Source: JAWMQL01 sp033283165 (GTDB lineage Bacteria > Pseudomonadota > Gammaproteobacteria > Pseudomonadales > Halieaceae). Taken from it: a stretch of DNA of 64,000 bases. Positions 15,876 to 25,200 of the stretch are shown piece by piece. The notes below the pieces were generated by a model. It worked only from the letters and a program-made list of their open reading frames with translations, searched no databases and had not been told where the DNA came from. How positions within the stretch are numbered: position 1 is the first letter of the stretch; each line of letters opens with the position of its first letter. Location of the stretch: positions 372,001-436,000 of the forward strand of contig JAWMQL010000004.1 of the NCBI GenBank assembly GCA_033283165.1. Direction: 5' to 3'. The position numbers and the translations under genes were made by a program.

Positions 15876-16767
15876 CCCTCCAGACCGCCGTCCAAATGTG
15901 CCGGACTCGGAAGTGGCACAAGCGCTGCTAGACCTGGAGAGGTTGGGCGAAAATCGCTTTCGAAATTGTTACAACCAGGACAGCCAGATCGGCACGATGT
16001 TTGGCGGCCAGTTGCTGGCCCAGGGATTGGCGGCCGCCCAGGACACAGCACCACCGTGGCCCGCTCACAACTGCAATGCTCATTTTCCCAGTCCTGGCAG
16101 CTCCAAAACACCCGTCGAGTACCACGTGGAAATCGTGCGGGACGGCAAGCGCTACGCCAACCGTCGGGTGACGGGCAGCCAGAATGGCAGGATCATACTC
16201 GATATGCTGTGCGCCTTTAGTGCCGAGGGTACGGGGTTGGAGCATCAGCATGTCAGGCCGCCACCAGTGTCTCCTCCAGAAGAGCTGATGACTGAAATTG
16301 AGTTCGTGAACGCCAATGCCGGAAAGTTGCCAAAAATTGCTGTAGCAGCATTTTCACAACCTTTTCCTGTCGAAATATGCGTTATCGATGCGGACAAAAT
16401 ATACTTTGATAAAAGCACACAGCTGCAGCGAAGCTACTGGTATCGGATGCCATCAGCGAGCGGCTTGTCCACGACAGGCCAGCACAATTGCATACTGTCA
16501 TTTCTGTCAGACTATCGCCTGGGCGCTGTCGCTTTGGCACGACATCTTTCCCCAATCGAGGTTGAACGTATGATTGCGGCTACGATCAATCATAGTATGT
16601 GGTTCCACCAGCCGGCAAAAACCGATGATTGGTTGCTGTTTGCGACTGACAGCCCCTGGGCTGCTCATGGCCGAGGTCTCGCCCGGGGGGCAATCTACAA
16701 TCGTGAAGGAGATCTGGTCGCCACGGTGATTCAGGAACTGATGATTGGCATTCGTGACGTACCATGA
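15862..16767 (+). CDS. Acyl-CoA thioesterase, TesB family
   Basis: A 301-residue double hot-dog protein of the acyl-CoA thioesterase II family. The pattern GENRFRN...GTMFGGQLLAQ at the start and SLDHSMWFHQP-like TINHSMWFHQPAKTDDW in the second half are family marks. It hydrolyses acyl-CoA to free acid and CoA. Translation would begin at a GTG overlapping the previous gene by 14 bases. As last gene of the P450 operon it may release a CoA-bound product or relieve CoA trapping. It converges with the lipoprotein gene, 27 bases away. Confidence 0.88.
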   Translation: MIQPDPPDRRPNVPDSEVAQALLDLERLGENRFRNCYNQDSQIGTMFGGQLLAQGLAAAQDTAPPWPAHNCNAHFPSPGSSKTPVEYHVEIVRDGKRYANRRVTGSQNGRIILDMLCAFSAEGTGLEHQHVRPPPVSPPEELMTEIEFVNANAGKLPKIAVAAFSQPFPVEICVIDADKIYFDKSTQLQRSYWYRMPSASGLSTTGQHNCILSFLSDYRLGAVALARHLSPIEVERMIAATINHSMWFHQPAKTDDWLLFATDSPWAAHGRGLARGAIYNREGDLVATVIQELMIGIRDVP

Positions 16768-16794
16768 GTGCACAAAAGCTGTCGCCGTAAGCGG

Positions 16795-18453
16795 TCACTC
16801 CACCAGATTGGTGATTTCCAGGCGCTGCCCGTCGAACTCGGTGTAGCCGTGAGAGAGGGGAACACCGGTTTCGTCCTTCGAGAACACGATTCGCGCCGGC
16901 ATCGGGTCCTGAAGAGGACCGAAGGTGACTTTCAGGTCCATCCTGCCGGGCCTGGGTCCCGCGAGTTTGAGGTCGGCGATATAGGTGGAGTGGCCCTGGG
17001 GATTGAGTTGCATCGTCTCCCGGCCGCGGTACCAACTCTCTCCGTCGTCGCTGAAGTCGATGTAGGTTTTCTCGATCGTACCCCCGGCACCCTGTCGGTA
17101 GTGGATATAACCGGAATGCTGGCCGTAGACCTTCACGTCGACCTCCCTGGACCGCTGCAGCAGCCCTTCAATCACCGACAGGTCGGTCTCGGCGTAGGGG
17201 ACGTCATCCGGCGTGACCTGGGTTGCCACCCGCGGTGCCGGCTGGTAATCCAACAGCCGTACCACCTGGATTCGCCGCTTTCCCTCCAGCCGGCTGGCGC
17301 CGCGAGGTTCCTCCATCCACATGGCTTTTTTGCCGGCGGGGTGCCACGACATCGGTGACCTGAAAACCCACTCCTCCTGTGTGTGAAGGTTGATCCCCAG
17401 GTAATCCTGATCGGTGCTGGAGGCCTCGATGTCAATCAATGCCGGACCGATATTGCCCCTGCGCGACTTGCGCACACCGGTGACCGCATACGTGTAGGCA
17501 TGCATGTTCAGTCCCATGTTCAGGCTGGCCGGGTAGGGTTTCGGTATGGCGCCCAGGATCTTCAGGTCGGTGGGGTCAGAAAAGCGCGACGTCATCACGA
17601 TTCCCAGGCGCTCATCCGGTGAGAAAATGGTGGTTTCGTCATAGCCCGGGGTGCGAGTGATCTGGGTGATAGCGCCTGTCACCAGATTTTGTACCACGGA
17701 GTCCGCGAGGTCGCTTTCACTGGCGCCGACCATGGAGATTCCGGCTCCGCCATTCACGAATTGCTTGACCTCGCCGTTTCGAACCGGGTTGGGTATCACG
17801 CCGTCGACGTGCTGCGGATCCGCCTGGAAAGGTTCCAGTGTGCTGACGATCCGTGGACTCACAATCGTATAACCCCGGGTGTCTTTCTCGAGTTTCCCGG
17901 TGAAAACGGCGGCCGAATAGTTAGAAAGCAGTGTGGTCCAGGCTATGTGAACATTGTCGGGGGCAGTGATGATTTCCGACCAGCGGTGAGAAATATGGGC
18001 ACCGCCGGCCACTTCCCCGGGATACTTCACGGGGAGTAGCGCAGTACGCTCACAGTTATCGATATCCGGTGCACATTCCAGGACGAAGTCACCCATGAAG
18101 ATGCGCTGGTTGTCGGGGAAGACCATGAACCGGATGCCGTTGTCCTTGTCGCGGTCCGGAAGGGGCTGTGAGAAGAAGGTGCGCATGTTGCCCCCGTTAT
18201 CATCCATCACCGCCAGGCTCAGGTGGCGGACGTCTGCCGTGGCGTCGGGGTAGTAGGCAACGAGCACGTTTCCGGACGGCGTGTAGGTGGCGCTGCGCAA
18301 GCGGATATCGGGGGCCAGTGGAACCGTGAAGATTTCGACCCGTCCGAGCATCGGGTCCTCGAGATATGACTCCTCAACCGCGGAGTTTTTGCTGGCGCAT
18401 CCTGCCGCAAGAACCATCAGGATTGCTGCGGCAATGGGGAATAATAATTTCAA
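16795..18453 (-). CDS. Predicted lipoprotein with beta-propeller-like domain
   Basis: A 552-residue protein with a lipoprotein signal peptide: a hydrophobic stretch then the lipobox LAAGC at about residue 19. Position +2 is Ala, which favours the outer membrane. The body has repeated segments such as TIFSPDERLGIVM and MVFPDNQRIFMG, reminiscent of TolB/WD40-like propellers. The last 110 residues (IHYRQGAGG... onward) look like a beta-sandwich. I do not recognise the family. It lies between the P450 operon and the CoA-transferase operon, transcribed alone. A role in binding substrate at the outer membrane is possible but only inferred. Confidence 0.75.
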   Translation of the reverse strand: MKLLFPIAAAILMVLAAGCASKNSAVEESYLEDPMLGRVEIFTVPLAPDIRLRSATYTPSGNVLVAYYPDATADVRHLSLAVMDDNGGNMRTFFSQPLPDRDKDNGIRFMVFPDNQRIFMGDFVLECAPDIDNCERTALLPVKYPGEVAGGAHISHRWSEIITAPDNVHIAWTTLLSNYSAAVFTGKLEKDTRGYTIVSPRIVSTLEPFQADPQHVDGVIPNPVRNGEVKQFVNGGAGISMVGASESDLADSVVQNLVTGAITQITRTPGYDETTIFSPDERLGIVMTSRFSDPTDLKILGAIPKPYPASLNMGLNMHAYTYAVTGVRKSRRGNIGPALIDIEASSTDQDYLGINLHTQEEWVFRSPMSWHPAGKKAMWMEEPRGASRLEGKRRIQVVRLLDYQPAPRVATQVTPDDVPYAETDLSVIEGLLQRSREVDVKVYGQHSGYIHYRQGAGGTIEKTYIDFSDDGESWYRGRETMQLNPQGHSTYIADLKLAGPRPGRMDLKVTFGPLQDPMPARIVFSKDETGVPLSHGYTEFDGQRLEITNLVE

Positions 18454-18508
18454 ACGGGATTCCTATGGATGGATTTCCGGGTTCATTTAATGCTCATCTA
18501 TTGCGCTG

Positions 18509-19723
18509 TCAGGTCACCACACCCGCCGCGCGCAGGGCCGCAATACGCGCCGGGTCCAGGCCCAGAACCTCGCGCAGGATCTCGTCGGTGTGCTGGCCCA
18601 GTACCGGCGGAGCGGTGGGCACGGGCTGCTCGGCGCCGGGGTAGCGGATCGAGCGGTTCACGATGGGAATGGTGCCCAGGGTCTGGTGCTCGGTGTCCAC
18701 CACCATGCCCCGGGCCACGGCCTGGGGCTGCGCCAGGGCTTCCAGCACGCCCAGGATGGGGGCGTTGGGCACCTGGTGTTCGCTGAACAGTGCTTCCAGT
18801 TCCGCCACGCTGCGCGTTTCGGTGAAGCCGGCGATGATGGCGTTCACTTCCTGGCGGCTCTCGCGCCGCTTCTCGATACTGTCAAAGCGCGGATCGTCGA
18901 TCAGTTCCGGCATGCCCAGCGCGCGGCAGACCCGCTCCCAGAAACTGTTGGTCAGGCAGGCGATGATGATCGAGCCGTCGCTGGCCGGGAACTGGCCGTA
19001 GGGCACCAGGTTGGGATGCTGTGAACCCTGCGGCCGGGGGTCATGGCCGGTGAAGAAGGCCAGTTGCGCCAGGTAGCCCAGCAGCCCCATCATGCCGTCC
19101 AGCAGGCTGATGTCGATCAGCCGGCCGCGGCCGGTCTGGTTGCGCTCGTGCAATGCCGCCAGGATGCCGATGGGGCCGTTGATGCCGCCCACCAGGTCGC
19201 CCAGGGGGATGCCCAGCTTGCTGGGCAGGGGCGCGTCCGGTTCACCGTTGACACTCAGCGCCCCGGACAGGGCCTGCAGCACGATATCGAAGGACGGTTT
19301 GTCGCGCAACGGCCCGGTCATGCCGAAGCCGGAAATGGCGCAGTAGATCAGGCCCGGGTTGTCGGCCGCCAGGCCGTCATAACCCAGGCCCAAGCGGTCC
19401 ATCACCCCGGGCCGGTAGTTTTCCAGCAGGATGTCGCACTTCGAGGCCAAATCCCGGGCCAGGGCCACACCCTCATCGGTTTTCAGGTCGATGACAATGC
19501 TCTTCTTGCCCCGGTTGATGCTCAGGTAGTAATGGCTCTCGCCGTCTTTGAAAGGCGGAAAGGTGCGGGTCTCGTCGCCGCTGCCCGGCGGCTCCACCTT
19601 GAGCACCTCGGCGCCCAGGTCTGCCAGGACCAGGGCTGCCGATGGGCCCGCGAGAACCCGGGTGAAATCCAGCACCCGGATGCCCTGCAGGGGGCCGCCC
19701 CAGGCGGCGTCGGTCTCAGACAT
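18509..19723 (-). CDS. CaiB/BaiF family III CoA transferase
   Basis: A 404-residue family III CoA transferase that moves CoA from one acyl-CoA to a carboxylic acid. The N-terminal RVLDFTRVLAGP and LGAEVLKVEPP patterns, the NRGKKS loop and the catalytic Asp in GIPLGDLVGG (about 175) are all present. GGGAG lies nine bases before the ATG. It is last of a unit reading acyl-CoA synthetase, MaoC-like hydratase, CoA transferase, which fits activation and degradation of an organic acid. Members include bile-acid CoA transferase and alpha-methylacyl-CoA racemase, so a racemase function cannot be ruled out. Confidence 0.92.
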   Translation of the reverse strand: MSETDAAWGGPLQGIRVLDFTRVLAGPSAALVLADLGAEVLKVEPPGSGDETRTFPPFKDGESHYYLSINRGKKSIVIDLKTDEGVALARDLASKCDILLENYRPGVMDRLGLGYDGLAADNPGLIYCAISGFGMTGPLRDKPSFDIVLQALSGALSVNGEPDAPLPSKLGIPLGDLVGGINGPIGILAALHERNQTGRGRLIDISLLDGMMGLLGYLAQLAFFTGHDPRPQGSQHPNLVPYGQFPASDGSIIIACLTNSFWERVCRALGMPELIDDPRFDSIEKRRESRQEVNAIIAGFTETRSVAELEALFSEHQVPNAPILGVLEALAQPQAVARGMVVDTEHQTLGTIPIVNRSIRYPGAEQPVPTAPPVLGQHTDEILREVLGLDPARIAALRAAGVVT

Positions 19724-19766
19724 GACTCAAGCTCCCACCGCTATCCGAAGCCGCCATACTCGCAGC

Positions 19767-20894
19767 CTAGTCGCGGCTGGGCAACTCCACGATCGCCGCG
19801 CCGGTAGCCGACAACTCGCCACGGTGGGTTTCCGCGCGCTGCTGGATTTCCACCAGGTTTTTGCCGTCCTCCTGCCACTTGCGGCTGACGGTGCCGTCGA
19901 TAAAGACGACGTCGCCATCCGGGTTGTGGCGGCGGATCTGGCTCTTGTGTTTGGCCAGGAAGCCATCGTCACCGATCCAGTTGGTTATCTGGTGGGTCAA
20001 CCAGGAGGTGCGCTCGGGGCCGTAGTCGTAGGCGCCCGGGGTGCCCACCTCGCGGGCGAAATCCTCGTCCCAGTGCACCCGCTCGGGACAGTCCGGTATA
20101 TTGAAGCGGTTCTTGATGCCAAGGCCCGGGTGCGCCTGCTGCATCTTCCAGGCCAGTTTGTTGGAGCGGATATACAGGCCGCCCCAGCCCTGGGCGTAGC
20201 AGATAAAGCCGGTGACCGTCATCGGGCCCTTCATCATGCGCTGCAGTTCCTCGCCCTCGACCACGTCCTCCCAGTAGCGCGGGGTGGCGCCGCGAATCTC
20301 TTCCTTATCGTACAGCTTGCCCCATTCGGCCTGGTCCTCATCCGAGAGTTGCTCGATCTTGCCCTTGACCGAATCGTACTTGGTGCCGCGCTCACGGGCC
20401 TCGTCGCGATCGGTGCGGAACACCCAGCTGTCGGCCCCGGCCACGTGGTCGCCGTCCTGGTTGTAGAAGTCCACGTGGTAGATCTGCTGGAAGGAGCGGC
20501 CGGCGAATTTGGTCTGGTGCTCGATCAGGTCCTTCAGGTAGGCCTCGGTGTGGATGGTGTCGTTGCGCAGTACCGGCTTGTGCCAGTTCCAGTCGGCGCC
20601 CGCCCACATGGCGTGCACGCCTGACAGGCCACCACAGTAACCGGAGATGAACCGGTTGGTGCTGAACAGGAAGCTGGGCAGCGCCACGATGCTGCCGTAT
20701 TTGGTCTGCTCGGCGTACGCCGGGTCGCACCACAGGGGGTTGTCGTCGCCGATGCCGTGGGCGTAGTGGCGGATGGCGTCACGGCTGGCCTCGTAGTTCC
20801 AGGGCTCGATGCTGTCGCTGATCTTGACCCCGATACGCTTGCGCAGGTCGGCCAGGCCTTCCTCGGTGATCTTGGGAAACTTGTTGGTAGACAT
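19767..20894 (-). CDS. MaoC-like (double hot-dog) acyl-CoA hydratase/dehydratase
   Basis: A 375-residue protein. The first about 160 residues resemble the MaoC N-terminal dehydratase domain (DAIRHYAHGIGDDNPLW, residues 44-60). The second half carries another hot-dog with FIDGTVSRKWQEDG near the C terminus. Such proteins hydrate enoyl-CoA or dehydrate hydroxyacyl-CoA. The ATG at 20894 has AAGGAG nine bases upstream; the longer open frame to 20993 lacks one. It sits 19 bases after the synthetase stop and 43 before the CoA transferase, clearly one operon. Confidence 0.85.
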   Translation of the reverse strand: MSTNKFPKITEEGLADLRKRIGVKISDSIEPWNYEASRDAIRHYAHGIGDDNPLWCDPAYAEQTKYGSIVALPSFLFSTNRFISGYCGGLSGVHAMWAGADWNWHKPVLRNDTIHTEAYLKDLIEHQTKFAGRSFQQIYHVDFYNQDGDHVAGADSWVFRTDRDEARERGTKYDSVKGKIEQLSDEDQAEWGKLYDKEEIRGATPRYWEDVVEGEELQRMMKGPMTVTGFICYAQGWGGLYIRSNKLAWKMQQAHPGLGIKNRFNIPDCPERVHWDEDFAREVGTPGAYDYGPERTSWLTHQITNWIGDDGFLAKHKSQIRRHNPDGDVVFIDGTVSRKWQEDGKNLVEIQQRAETHRGELSATGAAIVELPSRD

Positions 20895-20913
20895 AGTGTG
20901 TACTCCTTGGTGT

Positions 20914-22470
20914 TTAAGCGTTTGCCGCGGCAGCTTCGCGGTCTCGCAGGACCTTGCGATGCACCTTGCCGGCGGGTGTCTTGGGCAACTCATCGACGAA
21001 CTCGATGAGCCGAGGGAATTCGTGCTGGCTCAGCCGCTCGCGGGTGAACTTTCTCAGCTCGTCTGACAGTTCGTCGGAGCCCGGGCAATTGGTGACCAGG
21101 AAGGCCTTGACCACCTGGCCGCGGGTCTCGTCGGGAACGCCGATGACGGCGGCCTCCTGGACGTTTTCGTGCTTGAGCAGCGTATTCTCGATTTCCACCG
21201 CGCTCATGGTCCAGCCGGCGGATATGATGACGTCGTCCGCCCGGCCGCAGTGGTAGAAATAGCCATCCTCGTCGATGCGGGCCAGGTCCTTGGTGGTCTC
21301 CCAGCGGCTCCGGCGCCACAGCATCAGCTCGCCGATCACGCCGGGTTCCGCGGGGCTGCCGTCGGGGTTCTGCACCTCCAGTTTCAGGCCGGGAACGGGC
21401 TTGCCCAGCGAGCCCGGCTTGACCCTGTAGTCTTCCGCACCGGGGTAGTTGACCAGCACCACGCCGATCTCGGTGGTGCCGTACATGCTGCAGGCGGGCA
21501 CCTTGAACACCTCGTCGATGAACTCCAGGGTGGCGGGGTCGATGGGCTCGCCGGTGTAGGACAGCTTGCGGATGGCAAAGCTGAAGTCTGCCGCCCGGCC
21601 GCAGTTCTTCATCATCCGGTAGTGGGTGGCGGCCGCGGACATGTTGGTGATGCCGAAGTCCTGCAGCGCCGCCATCAGCCGCTCCGCATCAAAGCGGCCG
21701 GCGAAGGTGCCGGTGGTCACGCCCAGCCCCAGCGGGGCCAGGGTGCCGTGCCACAGTCCGTGCCCCCAGGCGGGTGAAGAGGGACAGAAGAACTCGTCCC
21801 CCGGCCGGATGCCGGTGCCGTACAGGGCCGCGAACATCAGGGTGACCAGGGAGCGGTGAGTGTGTTTTACCGCGGCGGGCAGTTCCCGCGTGGTGCCGGA
21901 GGTATACTGGAATACCGCCAGGTCGTCAGCCCGAGTGCGCGGCGTGTATTCGCCCGGCAGGGCGGCGATATCGTTCATCAGTCCGGCATCCGCGACGACC
22001 ACTCGCAGCCCCTCGACCTGCCCGGCCAGTTCCGCTTTCTCGCGGTTGGTGATCAGCAGGCGGGGCTGGCAGTCGTCCACGCGCAGGCGCAGGCCGTCCA
22101 GCCCGAACAGGGTAAACAGGGGCACACTGATCGCCCCGGTCATCATGGCGCCGAACAGGCAGACGTAGAAGGGCAGGGAGGGTTCCAGCATGAAGGCGAT
22201 ACGGTCGCCGGGCTCGATTCCCTGCTGGTCCAGCCAGTGGGCGAACCGGGCCGAGCCCGCGGCAATCTGGTCGAAGCTGAGAATTTCGTCGCTGCCGTCC
22301 GCGTGGGCGATGCGCACCGCGGTTCTGCCGCTGCCATCCGCGTGGCGCAATATGCACTCGTGGGCGATATTCAGGTACTCGCGGTCGCCGTCGAACAGCT
22401 GCCACAGGGCGTCGGAATTCGCGTGTGCCTGGGCATCGGCAAAACTGGTGAACTCTGTCAGCCTGGTCAT
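20914..22470 (-). CDS. AMP-forming acyl-CoA synthetase
   Basis: A 518-residue ANL-superfamily ligase that activates a carboxylic acid as acyl-AMP and then acyl-CoA. The phosphate-binding loop reads YTSGTTRELPAAV, with Arg in place of the usual Gly after TSGTT. YGTTEIG (A5), the hinge Asp-rich segment YHCGRADDVI and the C-terminal catalytic lysine in PKTPAGKVHRKVL are intact. It resembles acetyl/benzoate-type ligases. First gene of the synthetase-hydratase-CoA transferase unit, it diverges from the IclR gene with 130 AT-rich bases between them. Confidence 0.92.
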   Translation of the reverse strand: MTRLTEFTSFADAQAHANSDALWQLFDGDREYLNIAHECILRHADGSGRTAVRIAHADGSDEILSFDQIAAGSARFAHWLDQQGIEPGDRIAFMLEPSLPFYVCLFGAMMTGAISVPLFTLFGLDGLRLRVDDCQPRLLITNREKAELAGQVEGLRVVVADAGLMNDIAALPGEYTPRTRADDLAVFQYTSGTTRELPAAVKHTHRSLVTLMFAALYGTGIRPGDEFFCPSSPAWGHGLWHGTLAPLGLGVTTGTFAGRFDAERLMAALQDFGITNMSAAATHYRMMKNCGRAADFSFAIRKLSYTGEPIDPATLEFIDEVFKVPACSMYGTTEIGVVLVNYPGAEDYRVKPGSLGKPVPGLKLEVQNPDGSPAEPGVIGELMLWRRSRWETTKDLARIDEDGYFYHCGRADDVIISAGWTMSAVEIENTLLKHENVQEAAVIGVPDETRGQVVKAFLVTNCPGSDELSDELRKFTRERLSQHEFPRLIEFVDELPKTPAGKVHRKVLRDREAAAANA

Positions 22471-22600
22471 GGCGTCGTCCTCGTCTCCATCTTCAGGTAC
22501 CGTAATCTCGCGGCGCGTTGGTTGAGGTGGGCCACTATGCCATAAAAATAAACTGTTGCAAATATCGAATTAAATTTTATATATTGAACAGCCCTTAGCA
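22471..22600. promoter_or_regulatory. Divergent promoter region, synthetase operon / IclR
   Basis: The 130 bases contain an AT-rich core at about 22540-22590. A loose inverted repeat, CTGTTGCAAATAT at 22551 and ATATATTGAACAG at 22577-22589, could serve the IclR protein. The match is imperfect, so the exact operator is unsure. Confidence 0.35.
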
Positions 22601-23440
22601 ATGAAAACCGCCCCGGGGCGTGAACGGGAAGATATGAACAAACCAGAACAACAGAGCCAGGACCGGGAACTTGCCCAGGCGGTCAAGTCCAGCAAGGCGC
22701 CGGCGATTTCCCGCGCGGCGGCAATATTGCGGCTGCTGGGCAAAAGCGAAACACCCCTGGGGCTGCAGACCATCGCACGCACCCTGGGTCTGGTGCCCAG
22801 TACCTGTCTCTACGTGCTCCGGGCCCTGGTGGACGAGGAGTTGGTCGCCTTTGACGCCGATACCAAACGCTACTCACTGGAGGCCGGTGTACTGACCCTG
22901 GCCCGCCACTGGCTCAGGCGCAATCAGTTCACCGATATCGCCCAGCCCGTGCTGGATGGCCTGAGCCAGTCCTTCGGCGTCACCATGCTGGGGGTAAATA
23001 TCGTCGGCCTGGATCATATTATCGTGGTGGCGGTATCCCAGGCGGGTAACAACTTCCAGCTCAGTGCCCAGGTGGGCAGCCGCTTCCCCGCCCTGATCAG
23101 CGCGACCGGGCGCTGTATTGCGGCCTTTGGCGACTACCCTGAAAAGGAGTTGAAGCGGCGCTTCAAGACCCTGCGCTGGGATGATCCCCCGAGTTTCGAG
23201 CAGTGGCATGAGCAGGTCGAACTGGCCCGGTCCCGGGGCTTCGCCATTGATGAAGGCAACTATATCTCGGGTGTGACCGTACTCGCCGCGCCGGTCTGGA
23301 AGGCGTCGGGGCAGATGAGTCACGCACTGGTGGCCCTGGGTATCGGCAGCGCCCTGCAGCGCACCGGGCTGGCAGAACTGCAGGCCCGTATGTTGGCGGA
23401 TTCCCGCAGCCTGTCCCGCCAACTCAGCGGTGATTTGTGA
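22601..23440 (+). CDS. IclR-family transcriptional regulator
   Basis: A regulator of up to 279 residues. The winged helix lies at about 35-95 (AISRAAAILRLLGKSE, LQTIARTLGLVPSTCLYVLR), followed by the IclR effector domain with GRCIAAFGDYP and a C-terminal GISGVTVLAAPV-like segment. An ATG at 22634, preceded by GGGAAG, would remove 11 residues and may be the true start. It diverges from the acyl-CoA synthetase operon and is followed after 32 bases by a second synthetase, so it most likely controls acid activation on both sides. Effectors of IclR proteins are often the aromatic or organic acid itself. Confidence 0.9.
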   Translation: MKTAPGREREDMNKPEQQSQDRELAQAVKSSKAPAISRAAAILRLLGKSETPLGLQTIARTLGLVPSTCLYVLRALVDEELVAFDADTKRYSLEAGVLTLARHWLRRNQFTDIAQPVLDGLSQSFGVTMLGVNIVGLDHIIVVAVSQAGNNFQLSAQVGSRFPALISATGRCIAAFGDYPEKELKRRFKTLRWDDPPSFEQWHEQVELARSRGFAIDEGNYISGVTVLAAPVWKASGQMSHALVALGIGSALQRTGLAELQARMLADSRSLSRQLSGDL

Positions 23441-23472
23441 TAAAAAGTGCTTGTCCAAGAGGTAGAGCGAAT

Positions 23473-25158
23473 ATGTCAGAAAAACCCCTTTCCATTATCG
23501 CCGGTATTCCACTCGAGGAAGAGCCCGGTCTCGGTGCCCTGACCCTGGGTGGCTGGTTGCGCGAGGTGACCGAGCAGTTCGGGCCGCGCGAGGCCCTGGT
23601 TTTTCACGAGGGCGACCAGGCCATTCGCTGGACCTACGACGAGTTGTGGCAGCGGGCCAATGACGTGGCCCGGGCGCTGCTCGCCTGCGGGGTGGGCAAG
23701 GGCACGCGGGTCGGCATCATGATGACCAACCGGCCGGAATTTTTATCCGCGGTATTCGGTACCGCCCTGGCGGGCGGCGTCGCCACCACCCTGAGCACCT
23801 TCTCAACCGAGGCGGAACTCGAGCATCTGCTGCGTGAGTCCGCCTGCTCGGTGCTGCTGCTGGAGCGTCGGGTGCTGAAAAAGGATTTCGTGGATATGGT
23901 GCAGGCTTTGGAGCCGGCGCTGGCCGCAGCGGGCGACACCGCGCTCGCCTCCACCCGCTTTCCGTTCCTGCGCCATGTGGCGGCGATCGGCGGCGGCAGC
24001 GGCCAGGTGCAGGACTGGGAAAGCTTCCTGGCGCGCGGCGCCAGTGTGGCACCCGAACTGGTGGCCGCGACCGCGGCCACGGTCAGGCCGGCGGACCCCG
24101 GCGCGCTGTTTTTCTCCTCCGGTACCACCTCCATGCCCAAGGGCATCCTGAATGCCCACCGCGGCGTCACCCTGCAGTTGTGGCGCTGGAAGCGCTTTTA
24201 CGCCACCGCAGAGGACGCCCGGGCCTGGTCCGCCAACGGGTTTTTCTGGTCCGGTAACTTCGGGATGGCCATCGGCGGCGCCCTGTCCGCCGGCGGTAGC
24301 CTGGTGTTGCAGCCCACCTTCCAGGCCGAGGAGGCGCTGGCGCTGATGGAGAAAGAGAAGGCCACCATGGCCATCGCCTGGCCGCACCAGTGGGAGCAAC
24401 TGGAGGCCGCCGCGAACTGGGAGCAGGTGGACCTCTCCTCCCTGAAGTATGTCGGCGCGCACACGCCGCTCGCGCAGCATCCCACGGTAAACACGGACTG
24501 GCAGGAACCGCTGTCGGCCTACGGCAACACCGAGACCTTTACCATCAGTGCGATCTTCCCCTCCGGGACGCCGGAGGAGCGAATTGCCGGCAGTCACGGC
24601 GAGCCGCAGCCGGGGATGGTATTCAAGATTGTCGATCCGCTCAGCGGCGAGACAGTACCCATGGGGGAGCGGGGCGAGATCGCGGTCAAGGGGCCCACCC
24701 TGATGCTGGGCTATCTCGGCGTACCCCTGGACGAGACCCTGGACGAGCAGGGTTTCTTCCGCACCGGCGATGGTGGCTATGTGGACGAAACCGGGCGCCT
24801 GTACTGGGAGGGCCGTCTCAACGACATCATCAAGACCGGCGGTGCCAACGTGTCGCCGGTGGAGGTGGATGCCCTGCTGTTGCAGTGCCCGGGGGTCAAG
24901 GTTGCCAAGACCGTGGGCATACCCCACGACAGCCTGGGTGAACTGGTTGTGGCCTGCGTCGTGCCCCACGAGAGCGCGGGCCTGGACGAGTCCCAGGTCA
25001 GGGCGTTCGCGAAGGAGAAGCTGGCGAGTTACAAGGTGCCCCGGCGGGTGCTGTTTTTCAACGAGGACGAGCTGGCAACCACCGGCACCGCCAAGATCAA
25101 GACTGCCGACCTGCGGGTGCTGGCCTCCGAGCGGCTGGCGGCGGAAGGGGCAGCTTAG
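23473..25158 (+). CDS. AMP-forming acyl-CoA synthetase (class I adenylate-forming)
   Basis: A 561-residue ANL ligase. The phosphate loop is FFSSGTTSMPKGIL, the A5 motif YGNTETF, the hinge GRLNDIIKTGGANV and the catalytic lysine TGTAKIK near the C terminus. The pattern is closest to medium- or long-chain fatty acyl-CoA synthetases. The ATG at 23473 has AGAGGT upstream; a GTG 36 bases earlier is also in frame but overlaps the IclR stop. It is probably co-transcribed with the regulator. It converges with the SnoaL-like gene, with a GC-rich hairpin between. Confidence 0.92.
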   Translation: MSEKPLSIIAGIPLEEEPGLGALTLGGWLREVTEQFGPREALVFHEGDQAIRWTYDELWQRANDVARALLACGVGKGTRVGIMMTNRPEFLSAVFGTALAGGVATTLSTFSTEAELEHLLRESACSVLLLERRVLKKDFVDMVQALEPALAAAGDTALASTRFPFLRHVAAIGGGSGQVQDWESFLARGASVAPELVAATAATVRPADPGALFFSSGTTSMPKGILNAHRGVTLQLWRWKRFYATAEDARAWSANGFFWSGNFGMAIGGALSAGGSLVLQPTFQAEEALALMEKEKATMAIAWPHQWEQLEAAANWEQVDLSSLKYVGAHTPLAQHPTVNTDWQEPLSAYGNTETFTISAIFPSGTPEERIAGSHGEPQPGMVFKIVDPLSGETVPMGERGEIAVKGPTLMLGYLGVPLDETLDEQGFFRTGDGGYVDETGRLYWEGRLNDIIKTGGANVSPVEVDALLLQCPGVKVAKTVGIPHDSLGELVVACVVPHESAGLDESQVRAFAKEKLASYKVPRRVLFFNEDELATTGTAKIKTADLRVLASERLAAEGAA

Positions 25159-25173
25159 CAGCCCGGCCGCGCT

Positions 25174-25195
25174 GGGGCCCGAACGGACAGGCCCC
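25174..25195 (+). terminator. GC-rich hairpin between convergent genes
   Basis: GGGGCC and GGCCCC pair around a 10-base loop, with GGCTTTC following on the plus strand. It lies 15 bases after the synthetase stop and just before the convergent SnoaL-like gene ends. There is no long T-run, so it may be a weak terminator. Confidence 0.4.
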
Positions 25196-25200
25196 GGCTT

